In this document: one piece after another, positions 1-7,634 of the stretch
Layout: each line of letters opens with the position of its first letter
How positions within the stretch are numbered: the first letter of the stretch is position 1
Assembly: GCA_002427815.1 (NCBI GenBank)
Contig: DIZF01000068.1
Coordinates: 1-64,000, forward strand
DNA length: 64,000 nt
Source: Ramlibacter tataouinensis
Lineage (GTDB): Bacteria; Pseudomonadota; Gammaproteobacteria; Burkholderiales; Burkholderiaceae_C
Direction: 5' to 3'
Position numbers and translations under genes: made by a program
Notes under the pieces: generated by a model
Told to the model about the DNA's origin: nothing
Databases searched by the model: none
The model's input: only the letters and a program-made list of their open reading frames with translations

Positions 1-19
1 TATTGAACGCGAAGTGGTA

Positions 20-793
20 TCAGGACTGGAACCGGCCGACAATCGCCTGCAGCGCCGGTGCGACCAGACCCACGCCCGTGACGAGCAGCAGCGCGCACAC
101 GAGCTTGAGCACCGCCGGCCGGGGCCAGCGGGGCGGATGGCGTTTGAGCCACCAGCTGATCGCGATGGCCAGCGGCGCCGCCAGCAGGCACAGCTCCAGC
201 GAGCGGGCGCTGAACTGCCCGCTGGGCACCACCATCGCCAGCCGCAGCAGCCCGCTCATCGCCAGCGCGGCGACCAGCGTGTCGCGCACGGCATCCACGT
301 CCATCGGCTGCCGGTAGAACTGGTACACCAGCGGCGGCCCGGAAACCGAGAACAGCCCGCCCAGCACACCCGACAGCAGACCGAACGCATGGAAGGAGGC
401 GTTCGAAGAGCGCCGGGCCAGCGGCCTGGCCTGCATCAGAACCACGATCGCGCAGCCGATCACCACGAGCCCCAGCAGCAGGCGCAGTACCACGACCACA
501 TTGGCGTTGAGCCAGGCCAGCAGAACCACGCCGGCCGCCACACCGAACAGGCTGCCCGTCACGGTGGCGCGCAGCATGGCCCAGTCCAGCGACTTGCGTG
601 TGCCGCGCAGCACGATGGCGGCATTGAGCAGCGAGATCACTGTCGCCACGTTGGCCACGTCGGGCAGCGGCGCCAGGTTGAACAGGCTCGTCAGGCCCAG
701 CAGGAGCAGCGCCAGCGCGAAACCGGTCACGTTCTGCGCGCAGGTGGCGAGCGCCACGCACAGCAGGAAGCCCGCGATCTGCCAGCCGGTCAT
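20..793 (-). CDS. TSUP family (TauE/SafE) membrane permease
   Basis: Predicted 257-residue inner-membrane protein of the sulfite exporter TauE/SafE family. It has about eight hydrophobic segments, a family-typical length, and the characteristic glycine-rich central stretch (FGLLSGVLGGLFSVSGPPLV) that precedes the second half of the permease. Family members move small organic or sulfur-containing anions such as sulfite, sulfoacetate or sulfolactate; nothing here fixes the substrate. The gene runs toward the window start and stands alone; the next gene upstream is the EVE protein on the same strand, separated by a REP-like hairpin region. The start at 793 gives a first residue just before a hydrophobic segment, as expected. 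Confidence 0.85.
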   Translation of the reverse strand: MTGWQIAGFLLCVALATCAQNVTGFALALLLLGLTSLFNLAPLPDVANVATVISLLNAAIVLRGTRKSLDWAMLRATVTGSLFGVAAGVVLLAWLNANVVVVLRLLLGLVVIGCAIVVLMQARPLARRSSNASFHAFGLLSGVLGGLFSVSGPPLVYQFYRQPMDVDAVRDTLVAALAMSGLLRLAMVVPSGQFSARSLELCLLAAPLAIAISWWLKRHPPRWPRPAVLKLVCALLLVTGVGLVAPALQAIVGRFQS

Positions 794-870
794 CGGCCAG
801 CGGCGGTTGGCCGGCGCCGCGTTCCGCCATCAGTCGAGATATGCATTGCGCAGGGATTATCGACTGGCTT

Positions 871-930
871 TGTCCCTCCCCCTGGGAAAGGGTCGGGGCT
901 GGGCTTGCTCCCTCTCCATTTGGGAGAGGG
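871..930. repeat. REP-like GC-rich palindromic repeat / possible terminator
   Basis: Between the EVE gene and the TSUP gene there are two imperfect C-run/G-run palindromes. The clearer one is at 910-930 (CCCTCTCC then ATT then TGGGAGAGGG). The pattern resembles the dispersed REP-type hairpins common between genes in high-GC proteobacteria. It could also end transcription of the EVE gene, although no T-tract follows on either strand. Confidence 0.5.
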
Positions 931-942
931 CTCTTGAGGGCG

Positions 943-1398
943 CTACTTGTTCCCCACGATGGCCTCCCAGTGGCGCGGCTCGACCGGCGTGATCGACAGC
1001 CGGTTGCCCTTTCGCAGCACCAGCAGGTCCGCCAGCTCCGGCCTGGCGCGCAGTTCGGGCAGGCTGAGCGTGGGAATCCTGCGCAGCACCTGCACGTCCA
1101 CCAGCAGCCAGCGCGGCGCATCGCGCTTCGACGCAGGGTCGCAATAAGGCGACTTCGGGTCGAACTGCGTGGGGTCGGGGCGGCTTGCGGAAGCGACGCG
1201 CGCGATGCCCACGATGCCCGGCTCGGCGCAGCTGGAGTGATAGAACAGCACGCCATCGCCCTTGCGCATCACGTCGCGCATGTAGTTGCGGGCCTGGTAG
1301 TTGCGCACCCCGGTCCAGGGCACGGTGGCATGTGGCTCGGCCAGCGCGTCGTCCACCGAGCATTCGGCGGGCTCGGATTTCATCAACCAGTAGTTCAT
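943..1398 (-). CDS. EVE domain-containing protein
   Basis: A 151-residue single-domain protein beginning MNYWLMKSEP, the classic N-terminus of EVE (PUA/YTH-like fold) proteins, followed by the conserved W-x-G-V-R-N-Y-x-A-R-N block (residues about 28-38) and the GDGVLFYHSS block. The length matches the family. EVE domains are related to eukaryotic YTH readers and are thought to recognise modified bases; some occur in antiphage modification-dependent nucleases, but free-standing copies such as this are widespread housekeeping proteins of unknown exact role. No partner gene is adjacent; the panE remnant diverges from its upstream side. Confidence 0.9.
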   Translation of the reverse strand: MNYWLMKSEPAECSVDDALAEPHATVPWTGVRNYQARNYMRDVMRKGDGVLFYHSSCAEPGIVGIARVASASRPDPTQFDPKSPYCDPASKRDAPRWLLVDVQVLRRIPTLSLPELRARPELADLLVLRKGNRLSITPVEPRHWEAIVGNK

Positions 1399-1443
1399 GG
1401 CCGGGCATTATCTCGCCGTGTTCCTCCTCCCTGAAATCTTCCT

Positions 1444-1590
1444 GTGACCCAACCCCTGAAAGTCGCCGTCATGGGCGCAGGCGCCGTCGGCGGCTGCTTC
1501 GGCGGCATGCTCGCCCGCGGTGCAAGGCGCGAAGCTGGTCCTCTTCTGCGTGAAGTCCGCCGAGACCGAGGCGGCCGGCGCCGCCGCTAC
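1444..1590 (+). pseudogene. Remnant of 2-dehydropantoate 2-reductase (PanE/ApbA) gene
   Basis: A GTG start at 1444 opens a reading frame MTQPLKVAVMGAGAVGGCFG, the Rossmann GxGxxG start of PanE/ApbA-type ketopantoate reductases. After about 26 residues the frame is lost, but in another frame 1529-1586 reads AKLVLFCVKSAETEAAGAA, the next conserved block of the same family (normally near residue 70). The two blocks are thus joined by an internal, frame-breaking deletion, and the rest of the gene (about 230 codons) is missing because the dctM gene begins its 3' end at 1587. This is a dead fragment left by a deletion. Confidence 0.75.
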
Positions 1591-2981
1591 ATCATGCCAA
1601 GCGTCTTCGGCAGCCAGGTCGACATGGGGGGCCAGTAGGTGACGAGTACCAGGAATACGAGCATGGTCAGCAGCCACGGCCACACGGCGATGGTGAGCTC
1701 GGTGATCCCCATCTTCGCGATTCCGGAGGCGACATAGAGGTTCAGGCCCACCGGCGGATGGCACATTCCCACCTCCATGTTCACCGTCATCATGATGCCG
1801 AAGTGAATCGGGTCGATGCCCAGCTTCATCGCCACCGGGAACAGGATGGGCGCCATGATGAGGACGATCGACGACGGCTCCATCACATTGCCGGCCAGCA
1901 ACAGGATGACGTTGACGAACAGCAGGAAGGCGACCGCGCCGAGGTGCTTGTCGAGCATCCACGCGGCCAGTTCCTGCGGGATGTTCTCCGATGTCATGAG
2001 GTAGCTGAACATCACTGCGTTGGTGATGATGTAGAGCAGCATCGCCGACATGTTGGCCGAATCGAGCACGACCTTGCGCACCTGCTTCAGGTTCATGTCC
2101 TTGTAGACGAAGACCGCGACGAAGAACGCGTACACGGCGCTCATGGCGGCCGCCTCGGTCGGCGTGAAGATGCCGGAGTAGATGCCGCCGATGACGATGA
2201 CGATCAGCGACAGGCCCCAGATGGCGTCTTTGAAGGCGAACAGGCGCTCGCGGGCGCTGGCCTTCGGTTGCCGCGGGTAGTTGAATTTGCGGGCCCGCCA
2301 CCAGGTGGTGAAGCCGAGGAACGATGCCAGGACCAGGCCGGGAATGATGCCGGCGATGAACAGGGCCCCGACCGAGGTGTTCGTGGCGACCGCGTACATC
2401 ACCATCACGATCGACGGCGGAATCAGGATGCCCAGTGCGCCGGAGGTGGTGATGACGCCGGCGCCGAAGCGGGCGGGGAAGCCCTGCTTGATCATCGCCG
2501 GCAGCATGATGGAGCCGATGGCGACCACCGTGGCCGGCGAACTGCCGGAGACTGCGGCGAACAGCGCACAGGCGACCACGCCGGCGAGTCCGAGCCCGCC
2601 ATGCCAGTGGCCCACCATCGAAGTCGCGAACTTGATCATCCGCCGGGCGACGCCGCCATGCGTCAGGAAGTTGCCGGCCAGGATGAAGAACGGGATCGCC
2701 ATGATCTCGAACCTCTCGATGCCGGTGAACAGCTTCAGCGCGACCGACTCGATCGGCACGGTGGTCATCGTGAACAGGTACGTCAGCACCGTCAGGCCGA
2801 GCGAGATCGAGATCGGCATCCCCGTCAGCATCAGGCCGAACAGCAGCGAGAAGATGATCCAGGCGTTGTTGATCGGCACGCCGACCAGCTTCAGCAGGAC
2901 CGGCAGGACGAGGATGAAAAGCGGCACCAGCGCCGGCCAGCGGGGCGCGTCCGGGCGGACCGGCGGCACCAGGGTGCTCAT
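1587..2981 (-). CDS. dctM: TRAP transporter large permease, DctM type
   Basis: A 464-residue multi-spanning protein of the DctM family, the channel-forming subunit of tripartite ATP-independent periplasmic (TRAP) transporters, which take up organic acids using the sodium or proton gradient. About 12 hydrophobic stretches are visible, with family motifs such as AIPFFILAGNFLTHGGVARR, GALGILIPPSIVMVMYA and a C-terminal GMCHPPVGLNLYVASGI. Its ATG overlaps the stop of the DctQ gene (ATGA at 2978-2981), so the two are translationally coupled. With the DctP gene just upstream it forms a dctPQM set; the substrate is probably a C4-dicarboxylate or another carboxylate. No DctB/DctD two-component genes are nearby. 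Confidence 0.93.
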   Translation of the reverse strand: MSTLVPPVRPDAPRWPALVPLFILVLPVLLKLVGVPINNAWIIFSLLFGLMLTGMPISISLGLTVLTYLFTMTTVPIESVALKLFTGIERFEIMAIPFFILAGNFLTHGGVARRMIKFATSMVGHWHGGLGLAGVVACALFAAVSGSSPATVVAIGSIMLPAMIKQGFPARFGAGVITTSGALGILIPPSIVMVMYAVATNTSVGALFIAGIIPGLVLASFLGFTTWWRARKFNYPRQPKASARERLFAFKDAIWGLSLIVIVIGGIYSGIFTPTEAAAMSAVYAFFVAVFVYKDMNLKQVRKVVLDSANMSAMLLYIITNAVMFSYLMTSENIPQELAAWMLDKHLGAVAFLLFVNVILLLAGNVMEPSSIVLIMAPILFPVAMKLGIDPIHFGIMMTVNMEVGMCHPPVGLNLYVASGIAKMGITELTIAVWPWLLTMLVFLVLVTYWPPMSTWLPKTLGMM

Positions 2982-3586
2982 GGGCGTGTCCCCTCGTCGG
3001 CGCTCACCGGATGGAGGTTATCCGCCATGTTGTAGGGGTTGATGTCGGGCGTCTCGATGCCTTCGACATGGGCCACGTCGTGATGCGGCAGCTCCCCGGT
3101 CTTCGCGAACTGCCAGGCCACCTGCAGGAAACGGAAGCACATCAGGTAGGAGCCCAGGGGAATGCACAGATACACGATCCACTTGGGTATTTCGAGGTCG
3201 GGCGACGTCGAGCTGGTCTGGGCTATGTCCCAGGTGAAGGTGGCGCCCAGCGTGCCGACAATGGCCGTGAAGGTGGCGCCGGCCAGCAGGCCGAACAGCA
3301 CATAGGCCTTGCGCGTGCGACCCGGCAGCCGGTTGATCAGGACATCGACGCCGACGTGGATGCCGGTTCGCACCCCATAGGCCGCGCCGAATTTCGCCAT
3401 CCACACAAACATGTAGATGCACAGCTCCTGGGCCCAGGACAGGTCGATCTTGAGCAGCGCGTCCTGCAGCCCCGGAATGGGCAGACCCGCAGCGTAGCGG
3501 TGCAGCACCGCGACGAAGATGAGCAGCGTCGCCGCCGTCATCAGGAGCGTGATCAGCCACTCCTCCAGGTGATCCAGGATCTTCAT
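2978..3586 (-). CDS. dctQ: TRAP transporter small permease, DctQ type
   Basis: A 202-residue membrane protein with four hydrophobic segments and the DctQ signature W-A-Q-E-L-C-I-Y-M-F-V-W-M-A in the centre. DctQ pairs with DctM in the inner membrane of TRAP transporters. It is longer than many DctQ proteins because of a hydrophilic C-terminal tail of about 40 residues. It lies 65 bases after the DctP gene and overlaps the DctM start by four bases, which fits one transcript in the order P-Q-M. Confidence 0.9.
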   Translation of the reverse strand: MKILDHLEEWLITLLMTAATLLIFVAVLHRYAAGLPIPGLQDALLKIDLSWAQELCIYMFVWMAKFGAAYGVRTGIHVGVDVLINRLPGRTRKAYVLFGLLAGATFTAIVGTLGATFTWDIAQTSSTSPDLEIPKWIVYLCIPLGSYLMCFRFLQVAWQFAKTGELPHHDVAHVEGIETPDINPYNMADNLHPVSADEGTRP

Positions 3587-3651
3587 CGCTGTCTCCTCTT
3601 GTTGTCATTGCGCTGCCGGGCCGGATGCCAGCCGGCAGCGCGGCCCTGGCG

Positions 3652-4650
3652 CTAGGGCTTGAAGCCGGTCGCCTTGTAGACCTCGGCGATGACGTCCTTG
3701 CCGACGCGCGACTCGTTCTCCTTGTGGACGCCCACCAGCACCTTCTTCATCTCGGCTTTCTGCGCCGGCGTGAGCGTCAGGATCTGGGTCTTGCCGCTCT
3801 TGCGCACCGCCTCCAGCGCATCGTCGTTTTCCTTCTGCGCGATGTCGTTCGCGAATTTCGTCGCGTCCTTCATCGCGCCCGTGAGCGTGGTGCGCACATC
3901 GGCCGGCAGGCCATCCCAGAATTTCTTGTTGGCAATGACGGCGTAGCCCAGGTAGCCATGGTCGGTCAGCGCCAGGTATTTCTGCACTTCCTGCATCTTC
4001 TGGGTGTAGAAGTTGGACAGCGGGTTCTCGGTTCCGTCCACGACGCCGGTCTGCAGCGCCTGGTAGACCTCGGAGAACGCCATCACCTGGGGAATCGCAC
4101 CCAGCGCCTTCATCTGGTCGCCCAGCACCTTGGACGACTGGATGCGCATCTTCAGGCCCTTGTAGTCGGCGGGAACGTGAATCGGCTTGTTGGCGCTCAT
4201 CACCTTGAAGCCGTTGTCCCAGTACGCGAGGCCGACAATGCCCTTGCCCTCGAGCTTCTTGAACAGCATGGCACCGACCGGGCCCTCAGTCACCTTGTGC
4301 AGTTCCGCAACGTTGTCGAAGATGTACGGCAGGTCGAACACTTCGAAATCGCGCACGCCGAGCGGCCCGAATTTCGCCAGCGAGGGCGCCAGCATCTGGA
4401 CCGAACCGAGCTGCAGCGCTTCCATCTCCTCGCCGTCCTTGAACAGCGAGCTGTTCGGATAGACCTCGACCTTGACACGGCCCTTGGTGCGTTCTTCGGC
4501 GAGTTCCTTGAACTTCAGGGCGCCTTTGCCCTTGGGCGTGTTTTCGGCCACGACGTGGCTGAACTTGATGACGATGGGTTGCTGCGCCAGCGCGCCGAAC
4601 GACGCCAGCGCGAGTCCAACGAGAGCGATGGAAGAGAAGAAGCGTTTCAT
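3652..4650 (-). CDS. dctP: TRAP transporter periplasmic binding protein, DctP type
   Basis: Periplasmic solute-binding subunit of the TRAP transporter encoded just downstream. I choose the ATG at 4650 because it gives a clean signal peptide (MKRFFSSIALVGLALASFGA, then LAQQ) and is preceded by AGGAA; a longer open frame exists upstream but lacks these features. The mature protein starts PIVIKFSHVVAENTPKG and carries the family Arg (KMRIQSSKV) that binds the substrate carboxylate, and the block DGTENPLSNFYTQK. At 332 residues it has the usual DctP length. The 288 bases upstream, up to the SDR gene, hold no gene and probably carry the operon promoter. Confidence 0.93.
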   Translation of the reverse strand: MKRFFSSIALVGLALASFGALAQQPIVIKFSHVVAENTPKGKGALKFKELAEERTKGRVKVEVYPNSSLFKDGEEMEALQLGSVQMLAPSLAKFGPLGVRDFEVFDLPYIFDNVAELHKVTEGPVGAMLFKKLEGKGIVGLAYWDNGFKVMSANKPIHVPADYKGLKMRIQSSKVLGDQMKALGAIPQVMAFSEVYQALQTGVVDGTENPLSNFYTQKMQEVQKYLALTDHGYLGYAVIANKKFWDGLPADVRTTLTGAMKDATKFANDIAQKENDDALEAVRKSGKTQILTLTPAQKAEMKKVLVGVHKENESRVGKDVIAEVYKATGFKP

Positions 4651-4938
4651 GAAAGTTCCTGTCGAGCAATAGGCGCGCCGCGCACCGGGAGTGCGACATG
4701 GGGCTACCCGCGTCCAAGTAGTTCCCCCCGACAGGTATTGAATCGTTCGCAATTTTCGATGGGTTGATCCATCTCAAGCTGGCGCATGGAAGCCACGCGC
4801 AGTCATGTTCGGCGTCGTTTATCCACATCGGCGCCCGAACGGGCAATCCCCAGGCCGAAGACATTGAGCCTGCCTCGACGCCTGGCGCCCCGCGCCCAAG
4901 CCAGTGCGACCCAGCCCGGTGGCCCGATCAGGTTGGGC

Positions 4939-5715
4939 TCAGACGGTCGCGCCCGAGCCGCCGTCGAAGTTGATCGCGGTGCCGGTGATGTAGGCCGCCC
5001 GATCGGACACGAGGAAGGCGAAGAGGTCGGCGAACTCGCTGGCGCTCGCCACCCGCCCCAGGGGCACCCGCTCACGCCCGAGTTCGGCGTAGTGCGCTTC
5101 CAGGTCACCGGTCCTGGACCAGCGGTCGATCTGCGCCGTGCGCACCAGGCCGATGCAGATCGTGTTCACGCGCACGTTGTACGCCGCGTATTCGCCGGCC
5201 ACCGACTTGGTGAGGTTGATCCCCGCGGCTCGCGTGACCGATGTCGGCACTCCGCGCGGCCGGGGCGCCTTGCCGGCCACCGTGGTGATGTTCACGATGC
5301 GGCCGTCGCGCTGCCGCTGCATGTGTGGCAGCACCAGGCGCATCATCCGCACGGCGCCCATGACCTTCAGTTCCCAGTCGGCCTGCCAGGCGTCGTCGCT
5401 CACCTCGGCAAAGGCAGCCCCCGCCGCCGTGCCCGCGTTGTTGAACAGGATGTCGACGCGGCCCCAGCGGGCGAGCGCCGCCTGCGCCAGCCGCTCGCAA
5501 TCCGCGGCAACGGTCATGTCGGCCGGCACCGCCAGCACGTCGGCGCCGGTGGCCGCACGGATCTCTTCGGCGGCGCGTTGCAGGTGGTCCGCACGGCGCG
5601 CGGCGATCGCCACCCTGGCGCCCTCGGCCGCCAGCCGCAGCGCGCTGGCACGGCCCAGGCCGTCGCTGCCGCCGGTGATGATCGCCACCTTGTCCTTCAG
5701 TCCCAGTTCGAGCAT
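4939..5715 (-). CDS. SDR family oxidoreductase with substituted catalytic residues
   Basis: A 258-residue short-chain dehydrogenase/reductase. The nucleotide-binding GGSDGLG (residues 15-21) and NNAG (92-95) are intact and the C-terminus has the typical ITGTAINFDGG. However, the position of the catalytic Y-x-x-x-K reads T158-S-V-T-R162 (GVPTSVTRAAG), so both catalytic Tyr and Lys are replaced, and the upstream Ser position is Thr (NITTVAG). A subgroup of SDRs with S/T-S-V-x-R at this place is known to me from proteobacterial genomes; their activity is uncertain. It lies upstream of and on the same strand as the TRAP operon, so it may work on the imported acid, but a 288-base gap separates them. 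Confidence 0.88.
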   Translation of the reverse strand: MLELGLKDKVAIITGGSDGLGRASALRLAAEGARVAIAARRADHLQRAAEEIRAATGADVLAVPADMTVAADCERLAQAALARWGRVDILFNNAGTAAGAAFAEVSDDAWQADWELKVMGAVRMMRLVLPHMQRQRDGRIVNITTVAGKAPRPRGVPTSVTRAAGINLTKSVAGEYAAYNVRVNTICIGLVRTAQIDRWSRTGDLEAHYAELGRERVPLGRVASASEFADLFAFLVSDRAAYITGTAINFDGGSGATV

Positions 5716-5798
5716 TGCAACACTCCAGGTGGACCTCGCGCCCGCCCCCGGGGCACGTGGCTCCAGTGTATGTGTGCAGCGCCCCGGATCGACGAGGT

Positions 5799-7634
5799 TC
5801 AGGAAAGCGGCGCCAAGGCGGGGCGCGCTTCGCCATCGTCTTCGAGCTGCTGCAGCAGGTAAAGCCGCTGATATATGCCCGAGTCGATCGCCATCAGCTC
5901 GCCATGGGTGCCGAGTTCCGCGATCCGGCCGTGATTCAGGACCACGATGCGGTCGGCGTCGCGCACGGTCGACAGCCGGTGGGCGATGGCCACGATGGTC
6001 ACCCGGCCGCGCAGCGCCGACAGCGCCCGCTGGACGACCTGTTCGGTTTCCGAATCGATGTGCGACGTGGCCTCGTCCAGGAACAGGATGCGCGGCTCGC
6101 CCGCCAGGGCCCGGGCGATGGCGAGCAACTGCTTTTGCCCCACGGACAAGCGCGCGCCGCCTTCGCCCAGTGGCGTGTCGTAACCCCGCTCGAGGGCGAC
6201 AATGAAATCGTGAGCGTGCGCGGCCCGTGCCGCCGCTTCGATCTGCGCATCGGTCAGGTTGCGGCCCATCGCGATGTTTTCGCGGGCGCTGGCGGCCAGC
6301 AGGAAGGGCTCCTGCGGCACCAGGCCCACGCTGGCGCGGAAATGGTCTTCGCCAATGTCCTCCACCGGCGTGCCGTCGATGCGGATGCTGCCCGGCGCAG
6401 CGGGATAGAAGCGCAGCAGCAGCGACAGCAGCGTGCTCTTGCCGCTGCCGGTGTGGCCCACGATGCCGTGGAAACTGCCCGCCGCGATCTGCAGGTCGAT
6501 GTCGTGCAGGACAGTGCGGCCCGGCTGGTAGGCGAAGTCCAGCTGCTCGATCGCGATCGCCCCGCGACTCACCCGGCCGTGGTCCGCCGCGACCGGGGCT
6601 TCCGCTTCCTTCAGCAGAGCGTGGACCCGGGCGGCGCCCACCATCGCCTGCTGCAGCTGCGAGAACTGCATGGTGATCTGGATCAGCGGCTCGACCACGC
6701 GCGAGATGTAGTTGATGAAGGCATACAGCACGCCGACTTCGAGCGCGCTCAGGGCCGCGCCATGGCCGCGCGTGCCAAAGACCCAGATCACCACCGCCAG
6801 CAGCACGACGTTGAGCAGGTCCAGCACCGGGCGCAGCAGCCAGGCGTTGGCCCGCAGCTCACGCTGGCGCGACTGGTAGTGCGCTTCGTTCAGCGCGAAG
6901 AAGCGCTCCTGGAAACTGGCGGTGGCATTGCTCGCCTGCAGCACCGGCATGCCGGCGATGGACTCCGCCATCTGGGCATTGAGGTCGCTGCGCAGTTCGC
7001 GCGTGCGCGTCACCGCCGGCGCCGACAGCCGCTGGTACACGGTGACGATCACCACCACCGCCGGCACCAGCGCCGCCACGATCAGCATCAGCCGCCAGTC
7101 CAGCCACAGCATCGCGATCATGGCGCCGGTGAGCACGATCAGGCTGTCGAGCATGACGAACAGCACCTGCACATAGAGCGTCTTGACGGCTTCGGTGTCG
7201 TTGGTCACGCGGCTGACCAGCTGGCCGGTGATGGCACGGTCGAAGAAGCTCATGGGCAGCCGCAGCACGTGCGCGTACACGCCCTCGCGCACCCGCTGCA
7301 CCGAGCGCATCGCCAGGCCGGCCAGCCGCACCAGTTGCAGGTAGCGCAGCGAGCTCGCCGCCATGCCGGCCACCAGCGCCCCGGCCAACAGCGCGGCGAT
7401 CTCGGGAATCTGCGCGTTGCGCGGCAACAGGTAGTTGTCGATCAGGAACTTGGCGATCAGCGGCCCCAGCGCTTCCAGCCCGGCGGCCAGCATCAGCCAG
7501 GCGATGGCATGCAGCAGGTGACGGCGTTCGGGCGCGGCCGCGCGCAGCAGCAAGGCGGCTGCATCGCCCAGGAGCGCCCGGCGCCTGGCGGGCGCGGGCG
7601 GCAGGCCCAGAACGCTTGTGACGTCAGGCTGCAT
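5799..7634 (-). CDS. ABC exporter half-transporter, MdlB-like subunit
   Basis: Fused membrane and ATPase half-transporter of the type I exporter (MsbA/MdlB) class. I set the start at the ATG at 7634 (MQPDVTSVLGLPP), which has a GGAGG nine bases upstream and overlaps the preceding gene by 11 bases; a longer frame to 7676 would overlap by 53 bases. Six hydrophobic segments precede the ATPase, which has Walker A GHTGSGKST, a slightly altered signature LSVGQKQ and Walker B ILFLDEAT with the catalytic Glu present. It is encoded directly after the MdlA-like subunit, so the two probably form one heterodimeric multidrug or lipid exporter. The substrate cannot be read from the sequence. Confidence 0.9.
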   Translation of the reverse strand: MQPDVTSVLGLPPAPARRRALLGDAAALLLRAAAPERRHLLHAIAWLMLAAGLEALGPLIAKFLIDNYLLPRNAQIPEIAALLAGALVAGMAASSLRYLQLVRLAGLAMRSVQRVREGVYAHVLRLPMSFFDRAITGQLVSRVTNDTEAVKTLYVQVLFVMLDSLIVLTGAMIAMLWLDWRLMLIVAALVPAVVVIVTVYQRLSAPAVTRTRELRSDLNAQMAESIAGMPVLQASNATASFQERFFALNEAHYQSRQRELRANAWLLRPVLDLLNVVLLAVVIWVFGTRGHGAALSALEVGVLYAFINYISRVVEPLIQITMQFSQLQQAMVGAARVHALLKEAEAPVAADHGRVSRGAIAIEQLDFAYQPGRTVLHDIDLQIAAGSFHGIVGHTGSGKSTLLSLLLRFYPAAPGSIRIDGTPVEDIGEDHFRASVGLVPQEPFLLAASARENIAMGRNLTDAQIEAAARAAHAHDFIVALERGYDTPLGEGGARLSVGQKQLLAIARALAGEPRILFLDEATSHIDSETEQVVQRALSALRGRVTIVAIAHRLSTVRDADRIVVLNHGRIAELGTHGELMAIDSGIYQRLYLLQQLEDDGEARPALAPLS

